From positions 1-17,007 of the forward strand of contig JANBPU010000320.1 in the NCBI GenBank assembly GCA_027575805.1: DNA of 17,007 bases. Direction: 5' to 3'. Below the pieces are notes generated by a model. That model was not told the origin of the DNA. It made no database searches and saw nothing but the letters and a program-made list of their open reading frames with translations. Position 1 is the stretch's first letter; every line of letters begins with the position of its first letter. Positions 6,900-14,364 of the stretch are shown here, one piece after another. A program made the position numbers and the translations under genes. The DNA comes from Mycoemilia scoparia. Lineage: Eukaryota > Kickxellomycota > Kickxellomycetes > Kickxellales > Kickxellaceae.

Positions 6900-9316
6900 C
6901 GCTTTCTGATACAATAACCAAAGATATCAGCCGGTTGAAAATAGCCAACACGACTACTAGCAACGATGGTTCTGCGAAGACCGGCGAAAATCAGCTTAGC
7001 AATACCACCAATTATACCGGAAGGAATGGCACAAATGAACCGCCTGCAACAAACGGAAACAAAGCATCAGACAATACGGCACCACGGATAGACCTCGAAT
7101 CGCTGCTTAGTGATGCGCTTATCAAAGATACCCCCACCAAAAGCAACGACATCGATCAAGACCACCACGATTTCCATATCCGAACGTTGAAAGAACAGCT
7201 AATTGACCCAACCCCACTCGAAGAACAAGAGTTGATTGAAAGAATCGCACGTGATATCGAAGAAGGCTTTGGCGAGACCTTATTTGAAGTTGGCAAAGAA
7301 GACGATGGTACGACAATGTCATTGAGTGACCTAGATATTGGAAAGATCACTCAAACCTTGACCCGAATCACCACCGCAAAAGATTCTCGGATTGATGCAA
7401 CTTGTCAATTATTGTTTGATCGTGGTTGTCCAGGCGATAAGCCAGCAATTCATGCTCAGACGACGACCACCACCTCTGCAATATCGTCGTTATCAGAGTC
7501 GTCCACCAGCACCACCTTCTCTGCCAAGGCAACAACAAAGTCCAAATCCAAAAGAAACGGGTCTGCCACAACAGCAGCTGCTGCACCTGCTGCATGTTCT
7601 GAAACACTACGCCGCCGTGTTTATTATTTAATCCGAAAGAAACCAAGCAATGTCAACGAATTGCTTGAAGTCCGTGTTGCGGTGGCTGGTAATGTTGATG
7701 CTGGAAAATCCACTCTGCTTGGGGTATTAACCAAAGGTCAACTTGATGATGGGCGTGGCAGGGCGCGTGTCAATATGTTTCGACATAAACATGAAATTGA
7801 AACTGGTCGAACGTCTTCAATTGGTCTTGAAATTTTGGGTTTTGATAAAGAGACCTGTATGCCCATTATATCTTCTTCTTCTTCTTCTTCTTCTTATAAC
7901 AACAGCAATGGAGTTTCTGCTGCTGCTGGGGTTGGTAATACTACTGCTGTGTCCTCCGCCACATCCAACATTTCACATAACCGTAAAATGTCATGGATCG
8001 ACATTTGTTCCAAGGCTTCAAAGATAATATCTTTTTCAGATTTAGCCGGCCACGAAAAATATCTAAAAACCACCGTCTTTGGGCTAACCAGCAATGCGCC
8101 CGAATGTATGTTGCTGATGGTTGGTGCCAATGCGGGCATAATCGGAATGACCAAAGAGCATTTGGGTCTGGCTCTTGCCCTAAACGTGCCCGTCATGATT
8201 ATTGTATCCAAAATTGATATGTGTCCTGAAAATATCCTGGCACATACACTCAAGCAACTGGATAGGATATTGCGAAGCAGTGGGTGTAGGAAACACCCAA
8301 TCTTTGTTCATAATTCCGAAGATGTCATCACTACGTCGAGATATTTTCATAGCGGGAGGATCTGTCCCATTTTCCAGGTCAGCAATATTTCGGGTGAGGG
8401 AATTGATTATTTGACGATGTTTCTTAATTTGTTGCCAATCTCTAATGGTGGTGGTGGTAGTAATTTTAAAAACAACAATAATAATGATAATTCTGGTGGT
8501 GGTAAAGCAGAGAAGAATGGTAGCAACAACTACTATAGCAAGAGTGGTACTACTACAGCGAATACAATAGCATCTTCGTCTTTTATGTTTGAAATCAACG
8601 AAACATTTTCGGTTCCTTTTGTTGGTACAGTGGTTAGTGGGATTGTACGATCCGGGATTATACATTCTGGCGATAATGTGTGGATTGGACCAGATTCTTT
8701 GGGACAATTCTGGGATACGACCATCAAGACTATTCAGCGGAAGCGGGTCAATACGTCGGTGGCGTATTCTGGGCAATCTGTATCGTTTTCGCTTAAAAGA
8801 GTCAAGAGGGCTCAGGTGCGTAAAGGTATGGTGTTGCTGGGTAAAACAATCGACGTCAAAGACGAAAATTCCCCCACTGCCGATACCAATGGAAAGGATG
8901 GCACCATAAAAACTATCCCAGCACCAACCCCCATATCCTACAAAATGTATGAAGCCGAAATATTGGTTTTGTTCCATTCCACGACGATTTGTAATAAATA
9001 CCAGGCTATGATGCATTGTAATTCTGTTCGGCAAACCGCCAGAATAATTTCGATCGATACTTCTGATCAAACTTTGCGGACTGGAGATAGGGCCGTGATC
9101 AAGCTTAGGTTTATAAGTTACCCTGAATATTTGCTGCCTGGCTCTAGATTCATTTTCCGTGAAGGTCGAACTCGAGCTGTTGGGAAAATCCTTAGACCCA
9201 TTGATCCTAAAGAAGAACGTGATATTATTCGCAGAATTACGAATGGTACTATGGTACTGGAGGGATCTAGAGAGGCTAAATCTAAAGCTGAGGCTATTAG
9301 ACATCAACATCATTGA
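6896..9316 (+). CDS. GTPBP1-like: GTPBP1/GTPBP2-family translational GTPase (806 aa)
   Basis: This is an EF-Tu/eEF1A-related GTPase of the GTPBP1/GTPBP2 group. In animals these act in ribosome-stall relief, aminoacyl-tRNA delivery and exosome-linked mRNA decay in the cytosol. Residues 1 to about 235 are low-complexity and acidic to Ser/Thr-rich. The G domain follows: G1 GNVDAGKST (265-273), G2 GRTSSIG (304-310), G3 DLAGHEKY (382-389) with the catalytic-type His386, G4 SKID (438-441) and G5 SNISGEG (496-502). The two beta-barrel domains run from about 562 to 780, including RKGMVLLG, YQAMMHC and FREGRTRAVGKI, all typical of the family. Two low-complexity inserts are present: a Ser/Asn/Ala stretch (326-363) between G2 and G3, and a Gly/Asn stretch (517-560) before barrel 2. 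These make it longer than the roughly 600-670 residues of animal members. It has no introns in the coding part. The start is the first ATG giving this frame, in context CCAAGATGA. Confidence 0.93.
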   Translation: MTLSDTITKDISRLKIANTTTSNDGSAKTGENQLSNTTNYTGRNGTNEPPATNGNKASDNTAPRIDLESLLSDALIKDTPTKSNDIDQDHHDFHIRTLKEQLIDPTPLEEQELIERIARDIEEGFGETLFEVGKEDDGTTMSLSDLDIGKITQTLTRITTAKDSRIDATCQLLFDRGCPGDKPAIHAQTTTTTSAISSLSESSTSTTFSAKATTKSKSKRNGSATTAAAAPAACSETLRRRVYYLIRKKPSNVNELLEVRVAVAGNVDAGKSTLLGVLTKGQLDDGRGRARVNMFRHKHEIETGRTSSIGLEILGFDKETCMPIISSSSSSSSYNNSNGVSAAAGVGNTTAVSSATSNISHNRKMSWIDICSKASKIISFSDLAGHEKYLKTTVFGLTSNAPECMLLMVGANAGIIGMTKEHLGLALALNVPVMIIVSKIDMCPENILAHTLKQLDRILRSSGCRKHPIFVHNSEDVITTSRYFHSGRICPIFQVSNISGEGIDYLTMFLNLLPISNGGGGSNFKNNNNNDNSGGGKAEKNGSNNYYSKSGTTTANTIASSSFMFEINETFSVPFVGTVVSGIVRSGIIHSGDNVWIGPDSLGQFWDTTIKTIQRKRVNTSVAYSGQSVSFSLKRVKRAQVRKGMVLLGKTIDVKDENSPTADTNGKDGTIKTIPAPTPISYKMYEAEILVLFHSTTICNKYQAMMHCNSVRQTARIISIDTSDQTLRTGDRAVIKLRFISYPEYLLPGSRFIFREGRTRAVGKILRPIDPKEERDIIRRITNGTMVLEGSREAKSKAEAIRHQHH
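7871..7894 (+). repeat. Pure (TCT)8 codon repeat in the GTPase gene
   Basis: Eight consecutive TCT codons encode Ser326-Ser333 in the loop between G2 and G3. Being pure and in frame, it is a slippage-prone site whose length could vary between strains by whole codons. Confidence 0.95.
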
Positions 9317-9515
9317 TCTATCAATTTTTAAATAGCGATGACGATGACGATGATCTTTTTTTTGATGTTGTGGTATTATCACCAGTATCATTAGAGTTTG
9401 ATATATTTTTTACTATTTTTTACTTTTATTTTTTATTTACATGCACAAGTACTTTTAGTCTAGGCTCATTCAATATTTTAGAAAAGTATTTTTGTTTTTT
9501 TTCTTATTACTATAA
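9317..9515. other. 3' flank of the GTPBP1-like gene
   Basis: A short GATGAC run (9338-9352) is followed by T-rich sequence. No clear AATAAA is visible. Confidence 0.4.
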
Positions 9516-9663
9516 ATTTGGTTAAAGTCCCCAAGGCTTTTTAAGCAAAATGAATATGTCCTCAGGAGCTCCATATACAAAATGTCTGGTTATTGAGCCA
9601 AAATCTGAGGGCCCATTTCTCTCCCTATTTCACACATAGTCACTGGGTGAAATATTCCCATTT
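9516..9663 (-). repeat. Repeat family 2, copy b (near full length, diverged)
   Basis: Read on the minus strand it begins ATGGGAATATTTCACCC and ends GCCTTGGGGACTTTAACC. Between these lie blocks shared with the copy at 13565 (AGAAATGGGCCC, CAGATTTTGG) and with the fragment at 11190 (TGTGAAATAG). The terminal ATAT bases seen in other copies are eroded here. Confidence 0.65.
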
Positions 9664-9754
9664 AATTGACATTAGCATTGACAATACTGCTAAAAATGAT
9701 TATAGGATAATCTCTACAAGTTCATCAGGTTAGATTTTAAATAGTATATATATA

Positions 9755-9768
9755 TTTATTTATTTATT
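9755..9768 (-). terminator. Poly(A) signal of the six-cysteine protein gene
   Basis: Three overlapping AATAAA hexamers on the minus strand lie 45-58 bases beyond the stop codon of the gene at 9813-10085. Confidence 0.5.
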
Positions 9769-9812
9769 CTATTTGGCATGAGAAAGAAATCAAATCATCG
9801 TCATCGTAATCG

Positions 9813-10085
9813 TTATTCATTATAACATTCTCCATCCAATCCAAGGTATCTGCACTTCTTGCCAAATTCTTCTTTTTGCTGATCAGTTGTGATGCCACTA
9901 CAGAATCGGCTGCCACTACGATAAGTCAGGTTTAGCTCAGAACATGCGTTATAGGTTTTTTGGGCTGCCAATGAACCCCCATTGCATCTACACCTGAAAC
10001 TTGCCGCACTAGCAAAGTTATTATTTTGGGAACTGAGGCCGACCATAGCAAGGAAGATTGTTAGCACGAGTGTATTCATCAACAT
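9813..10085 (-). CDS. Small secreted cysteine-rich protein (90 aa, six cysteines)
   Basis: A signal peptide covers roughly residues 1-28 (MLMNTLVLTIFLAMVGLSS...ASA). The mature part of about 60 residues has six cysteines at 32, 34, 48, 62, 78 and 87, enough for three disulfides, and one N-glycosylation site (NLT, 52-54). The pattern CxC-x13-C-x13-C-x15-C-x8-C resembles small secreted proteins common in fungi that begin CxC and end with a C..xGxxxxC segment. I cannot name the family with certainty. The second Met (residue 3) is an alternative start with little effect on the signal peptide. A TATA-like element lies about 100 bases upstream and AATAAA repeats lie downstream. Possible roles are an apoplastic effector, antimicrobial or wall-associated protein, but nothing in the sequence decides between them. 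Confidence 0.75.
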   Translation of the reverse strand: MLMNTLVLTIFLAMVGLSSQNNNFASAASFRCRCNGGSLAAQKTYNACSELNLTYRSGSRFCSGITTDQQKEEFGKKCRYLGLDGECYNE

Positions 10086-10183
10086 GGCAGTATCGGGGTT
10101 AGCAGATTGTGACTTTGGTGGGCGTTGTTGGTTTGATGTTAAAATGTATGTGGTTCGTAAGTCGTACTAATGATTTGAAGAAA

Positions 10184-10193
10184 ATATAAAAGG
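10184..10193. promoter_or_regulatory. TATA element between divergent frames
   Basis: ATATAAAAGG lies about 100 bases before the start of the minus-strand cysteine-rich protein and 115 bases before the doubtful plus-strand frame at 10308. Either direction is possible. The minus-strand reading gives the better-supported gene. Confidence 0.4.
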
Positions 10194-10307
10194 AGGGAAA
10201 AGAGAATAAAGAAAGTGGGGAGTGGGCCTTTTTGTTTGGTAAATGCCAAACAAAAAATTACACGGTTTTAGGTGTCTAACAAAAAAGGAAAATCTTGAGA
10301 GAGAGAG

Positions 10308-10520
10308 ATGAGAACCCCTTTGATAATTTATTTATCAGCTTTTCAAGCCCTGATTATCTTTGACTGGTGTAATTGTATGTTCACTGCTGATACTAATATT
10401 ATTATTGATGCATTGTTGAATATCAATTCAATCACTATTCTACTATGGATCTTTCTCCTTTTATTTTTCTTGGCGGCCACAACTATAAAAATACATTTGA
10501 GTGTTAAGTTGCATATATAA
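10308..10520 (+). CDS. Doubtful small membrane protein (70 aa)
   Basis: An ATG-initiated frame encodes two hydrophobic stretches, about residues 4-20 (IIYLSAFQALIIF) and 42-58 (ITILLWIFLLLFFLAA), which could be a signal or anchor plus a membrane segment. It lies downstream of the TATAAAAG at 10184-10193 and is divergent from the cysteine-rich gene. There is no recognisable family, and T-rich DNA often yields hydrophobic chance frames, so this is offered only as a possibility. Confidence 0.15.
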   Translation: MRTPLIIYLSAFQALIIFDWCNCMFTADTNIIIDALLNINSITILLWIFLLLFFLAATTIKIHLSVKLHI

Positions 10521-10755
10521 TGCAGTTTGTGAAAAGATTAATACAGCAACCTATTCCAGAATATATTCCAGAGACTTTTCTTTTGTTGCTGTTTTTTATT
10601 ACTGTTTAACTTGGAGGAGGGGAATGAGAAACAGAGAGGGTTAGGAATTAACCAATTAAGGTGAGCCAAGCCACATCTTAATTCAACAATCTCGGCACAT
10701 GTTTATATCTGCAAGAAAAGATGTGTTATAGCAGAAAATAAGTATTTGAGTACCC
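10521..10755. other. Intergenic, no gene seen
   Basis: It is AT-rich with a duplicated CAGAATATATTCCAGA-like stretch at about 10556-10575. Nothing else is supported. Confidence 0.4.
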
Positions 10756-10761
10756 ATATAT

Positions 10762-10875
10762 GGGTAGTTATTTTTGAAGGGCTAAACTATTGTTATCAAT
10801 GAAAATATATGGTAACTAGTATGCAGGTTGAAACTGACATACTAGTAGAACTTAGTCCTTCAAAAATAATCACTC
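10762..10875 (+). mobile_element. MITE family 1, copy C (different interior)
   Basis: The ends GGGTAGTTATTTTTGAAGGG and GTCCTTCAAAAATAATCACTC match the family. ATATAT lies on both sides (10756-10761 and 10876-10881). The interior is not that of copies A, B, D and E. It carries its own perfect inverted pair ACTAGTATG (10815-10823) with CATACTAGT (10838-10846), so this is a distinct subfamily sharing only the ends. Confidence 0.75.
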
Positions 10876-10963
10876 ATATATCCCATTTTAGTTAAGCAAG
10901 CTTGCATGTGTACATACGAAATCACTAGACTTAGTTGAAGCTTTGTGTTAATTGTAGTTATAT

Positions 10964-11063
10964 GGGTAATAATTTTTGAAGGGGGAATGATTATAGGGGC
11001 AATCACAGCCAAATGGATGTCCAGCTTTACTAATAAACTTTCACCCTTCAAAAATAACTACCC
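10964..11063 (+). mobile_element. MITE family 1, copy D (best preserved)
   Basis: A 100-bp core with ends GGGTAATAATTTTTGAAGGG and CCCTTCAAAAATAACTACCC is flanked by ATAT on both sides (10960-10963 and 11064-11067). The interior ATTATAGGGGCAATCACAG, CAAATGGATGTCCAG and TAAACTTTCACCC is nearly the same as in copies A and, inverted, E. Confidence 0.85.
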
Positions 11064-11189
11064 ATATAGCTTTATGTGAAATATCCGTGAAACTAAAATT
11101 AAAATAAAATAGTTTGATCTATGGTCACATCTTGCAAGACTTTTGACAAAAAGAGTGGGTTCCTAAGAGTTGGATATAAACTGAGTGGA

Positions 11190-11256
11190 GATTAGTCCAG
11201 AATCTAATGATCCATTTCTGTCTATTTCACACCCGATCATTGGCCAAATTTCAACA
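11190..11256 (-). repeat. Repeat family 2, copy d (fragment)
   Basis: Read on the minus strand it shares AATGATCGGGTGTGAAATAG, AGAAATGGATC and AGATTCTGGAC with copies a and b. Both ends of the element are missing or too eroded to see. Confidence 0.55.
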
Positions 11257-11448
11257 CTTAGTGGTGGTATGCTTTTATGTATGCAATTAGGAGCCATACT
11301 TTCTTGTTTATTTGGAAAAGGGCAGAGAGTGGAGGAGTTTCCAGCATTTCTATGGAAGGTATATAAATATCGTCAGTTTATTATATCAGAATTTTAGTAT
11401 TCTTTAAGCAATTATACTACTAATAAATGACTTTTTTTTCCAGATATT

Positions 11449-11547
11449 GGGTAATAATTTTTGAAGGGCGAAAGTTCACTAGTAAAACTGGACATTCACT
11501 TGGCTGTGATTGCCCCTATAAATATTCACCTTCAAAAATTATGATCC
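11449..11547 (-). mobile_element. MITE family 1, copy E (inverted)
   Basis: On the plus strand it runs from GGGTAATAATTTTTGAAGGG to CCTTCAAAAATTATGATCC. The interior is the reverse complement of copy D (GGCTGTGATTGCCCCTATAA). The flanks are ATATT on the left and ATAT on the right. Confidence 0.85.
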
Positions 11548-12183
11548 ATATAATCGGATTGCTGTTATTAAAGGCTGTTGCTGCTGCTTAATTTTGTACG
11601 TTTGGCGTCAAACTAAATAATTTGATTTTTAATGAAACCACAAAAAAGATCTACATTTACTATATCCAAATTTGAAAATGTGTGGCTGAGATGTCGGATA
11701 TTTACTTTTATGTAAGGTTTGTTATTATTAATTGGGCCTTTGCTTTTCTTTGTGGATTGCCAGCGCTCAAAATTCACTGATAAATTGGCCGTTTTTTACA
11801 CATGTGAGTGGATACATTCTATAGAAGACGATAATAATGATGATAATGATAATAGTGCAAGAGTGAACAAGAGAAGACGATGATGACCCTATGGTGAGAT
11901 TGTTGCAAATTTGTGTTTGGAAAGTCGTGTGTGAGGTTCCTACTTTTAATAGCCTTGCTACATTTTCTCAAAATATCCATTGCATGAATTGGTTGCCTCT
12001 TTCTTATTTGCCCTTTTCTGACCATTTTCCAGCTTGAGAGGAGATAAATACACATAATGAAACAACAATGTTTGTGTAGGAATTATGCCATATAAAAATT
12101 ACTCTTTAAAGTGCAGGGTGAAGGATGTGAGGAAATCTAGGATGCAGAAAATTGGGCGTTGTTGAGTATTGCAGGAGAGTGGA
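11548..12183. other. Intergenic, no gene seen
   Basis: A short GATAAT/GATGAT-rich patch occurs at about 11829-11850. No coding region or RNA is recognisable. Confidence 0.45.
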
Positions 12184-12190
12184 TATATAA
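12184..12190 (+). promoter_or_regulatory. Candidate TATA box of the gene at 12376
   Basis: TATATAA lies 192 bases before the start codon. A pyrimidine-rich leader (ttcttcctatcctttatc, about 12316-12333) ends in the CA-rich stretch CGCACACATATACAATTCACA before the ATG. Confidence 0.45.
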
Positions 12191-12375
12191 TGTCTGGGAT
12201 GTTCCCTAACATTTTGTTTGAAGATACTGATACTCTATCACTTTATTTCCCTTTCTTTGGTCAATTGGTCTTATTACCATTCCGACTTGCCCGCTCGCTC
12301 ACGAATTTGCTCCAATTCTTCCTATCCTTTATCAACCCGCATTCCCTTTCTTAACGCACACATATACAATTCACA

Positions 12376-13143
12376 ATGAAAATCTCTATCTTGTCCATTG
12401 CCGCTGCTACAGTTGCTCTCTCCACCTCCATCATGACTCTTGCTGCTCCCAGTCCAGTGCTCGGTCTAGATGACAAAACTCATCTTCAAGCTGGAAATCT
12501 TGGATTTGTCCCACTTGGACAAATTCTTGGTTTTTCTGGTCGCAAACGTGGTCTCACCGATGGTAGTCTTAACGATGTTCAAGCCAATATCTTGGGACTT
12601 GATATTCTTAATGGCCTTCTTGGCAGACGCGATATTTTTGGAAATGTACTTGACCAAGCTACTGACAACATTGATCACGGTCTTCAATTGCCACCATCGT
12701 CTGGTCCTCATAGGCGCGACCTGCTCAACGGACTTCTTAATGGAGCTGTTGAAAACACTGTAAACTACGTTCTTTCCAATGGTGTGGGATCAATTCTTTC
12801 TCAGCTCAGTTATTTGCCAGTCGATGTCGATGTTACTGATACCATCCAACGAATCCCAGTGGTTGGCAAGATTTTGAGCCCAATTCTTATTGAAGTTCTT
12901 GGTGATTTCCATCTTGACATCAAAGCGTTCATTAAACTCATTGCCACCATCACCGACCCTATGGATCCTAATGCTAACCTTGTAGAGCAGATCGTTGGAA
13001 AAGTCAATGCTTCGGTGTATGCTGCTTTGAGAGCAAAGGTCAGTTCGCATGAAACTAAAGACGGCCGTGGAATTGTACCAAAGCTTGTTGGGCCTATTGA
13101 TGTAGATGCGTCTGCCACTGTAACTGCAACTATTCAGGTTTAA
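12376..13143 (+). CDS. Secreted protein with Kex2-like sites (255 aa), family unknown
   Basis: The first 23 residues are a signal peptide (MKISILSIAAATVALSTS...LAA) with likely cleavage before APSP. The mature protein has no cysteine. Dibasic sites occur at RKR (56-58), RR (84-85) and RR (113-114). They would release pieces of about 30, 25 and 27 residues and leave a C-terminal region of about 140 residues. The motif D-I/L-LNGLL recurs at 76-82 and 115-121. The region after 115 is made of amphipathic or hydrophobic segments (VGSILSQL, VVGKILSPILIEVLG, AFIKLIATI) with one N-glycosylation site (NAS, 211-213). I do not recognise the family; a wall- or surface-associated secreted protein is possible. 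The start is supported by the signal peptide and the CA-rich leader, and AATAAA lies 61 bases after the stop. Confidence 0.8.
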   Translation: MKISILSIAAATVALSTSIMTLAAPSPVLGLDDKTHLQAGNLGFVPLGQILGFSGRKRGLTDGSLNDVQANILGLDILNGLLGRRDIFGNVLDQATDNIDHGLQLPPSSGPHRRDLLNGLLNGAVENTVNYVLSNGVGSILSQLSYLPVDVDVTDTIQRIPVVGKILSPILIEVLGDFHLDIKAFIKLIATITDPMDPNANLVEQIVGKVNASVYAALRAKVSSHETKDGRGIVPKLVGPIDVDASATVTATIQV

Positions 13144-13203
13144 TAGAAAAGATTTGGATATATACATGCGATGCCTTTTATCATAAAATTATACGACTTG
13201 TTT

Positions 13204-13209
13204 AATAAA
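13204..13209 (+). terminator. Poly(A) signal of the gene at 12376
   Basis: AATAAA occurs 61 bases after the stop codon. Confidence 0.55.
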
Positions 13210-13564
13210 ATTTAGTGAGATATATTAAACCTTTCTTGGAATTAAACATAGTGTATGTGTGTGTGCGTATGAACTGTCAGTAGTCTGATATTAAAAATAG
13301 GCTTTTAACAACCAACTGGTTTTCTTAAATTTACACGGAATCAGTAGATTTCAGTATTCTGGGTATACTAGTGTTTTAATGCATGCAGGTGGGGCAATGT
13401 CTAGTATGATTATAAAGAAAGTTGCAAATATTAAACAGCATTCAGCTACTTTAAATATATTTATTATTATTTATTTTAATGAACCTCAAAGCATATATAA
13501 ATAGATTGGTATCCACTTTGATTTATTCTCTTAAATAAAAGGTGGACTTTTCATTAAATTTGAT
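13210..13564. other. Intergenic, no gene seen
   Basis: It contains a short GTGTGT run at 13253-13265 and AT-rich sequence only. Confidence 0.45.
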
Positions 13565-13701
13565 ATATGGGAATATTTTACCAATGATCGAATCTATGTT
13601 AGGCAGAGATGGGTTCCCAGGTTTTGGTCCAATTATCAGATACTTTCTATGCAACTCCGGGGGACACATTTTGCCTAAAGCCTTGTGAAATATAACCATA
13701 T
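13565..13701 (+). mobile_element. Repeat family 2, copy a (most complete, TIR-like)
   Basis: It starts ATATGGGAATATTTTACC and ends TTGTGAAATATAACCATAT, so the ends are imperfect inverted repeats of about 18 bases. The length is about 137 bp with no coding capacity. Three further partial copies occur in the window (2367, 9516 and 11190). It is therefore a second non-autonomous element family, unrelated in its interior to MITE family 1. Confidence 0.65.
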
Positions 13702-13959
13702 TAGCAGCAGCAATAGTATATCTTTTGGAGGTATTAACTTTTTTCTAAAAAGGCTTGACGAATTAAGATAAATAAATAATCTTGGGTAAGTTTTTAAGCC
13801 TGCTTCAGTTCATGTTGGGTAGCTTGAAATTATATGTAATTTAAAAATATTGAAGATGCTAAAGATGTAATGCCCTGACAAAAATAGGCCCTTTTATACA
13901 TTTCAGTGTTTTTTACAACATCAAAGATATTTTATTTTTCAACTCCACGTGAAGTTTTG
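13702..13959. other. Intergenic, no gene seen
   Basis: It is AT-rich with no coding or RNA gene. Confidence 0.4.
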
Positions 13960-13974
13960 AATTAGAATGGCCAC

Positions 13975-14139
13975 TGTTAGGCTGTGGTTAACATGTATTG
14001 AAAAATTCCCTAAATTACAAACCAATCTCATTCTAATTGATCCAGGATCACACTGAATAACTATAAGTTAATCAGGATGATTCTAAATCATTCTGGATGA
14101 CCCAATTTCATTTTAGACCATGTTAGCCATGGCCTAACA
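13975..14139. mobile_element. Single-copy element with 21-bp terminal inverted repeats
   Basis: The left end TGTTAGGCTGTGGTTAACATG matches the reverse complement of the right end (TGTTAGGCCATGGCTAACATG) at 18 of 21 positions. The 165-bp interior is non-coding and repeats a CAGGATSA-type motif around 14043-14100. No target duplication is evident. A further inverted pair AATTAGAATG (13960-13969) with CATTCTAATT (14029-14038) straddles the left end, so the element may be rearranged. It is the only copy in the window. Confidence 0.55.
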
Positions 14140-14364
14140 TACTTTATTAAGAGTTTATTAATAAATTAAATAAAGGGTATATGAATGTGTATGTATAGTA
14201 AAAAAGATAAAAATTTCAAATTTATTATTATCTTTGTAATATAGAAATTTTACTAATATTTTTGATTTTATAAATACTATATGACTGAAGAATTAATTTG
14301 ATAGCCATCATAATACTAAAAACAACAATGATGTGTGTGTCTATAAAGCTAGCTAGAGAATAAT
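14140..14364. other. 3' flank of the mitochondrial GTPase gene
   Basis: Read on the minus strand, AATAAA hexamers occur at 14221-14226, 14153-14158 and 14143-14148. They lie 139-217 bases beyond the stop codon and are candidate poly(A) signals. Confidence 0.45.

Noticed and set aside
8180..9391. A 403-codon open frame on the minus strand opposite the GTPBP1-like gene.
   Set aside because: It is antisense to conserved GTPase barrel sequence, has no recognisable domain or signal and no promoter. Long antisense openness follows from the codon use of the real gene.
11185..11397. A 70-codon frame downstream of MITE copy D.
   Set aside because: Its first third overlaps a family-2 repeat fragment and it has no ATG at its start.
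2254..11547. The repeated TTTTTGAAGG/CCTTCAAAAA units considered as a CRISPR array.
   Set aside because: The copies are kilobases apart, are inverted within each element and lie in eukaryotic DNA.
12169..12354. A 61-codon frame just before the secreted protein at 12376.
   Set aside because: It spans the probable TATA box and leader of that gene, and starts at a non-ATG codon.
12790..13167. Antisense frames opposite the 255-residue secreted protein.
   Set aside because: They are shadows of the sense frame, which has the signal peptide and a poly(A) signal.
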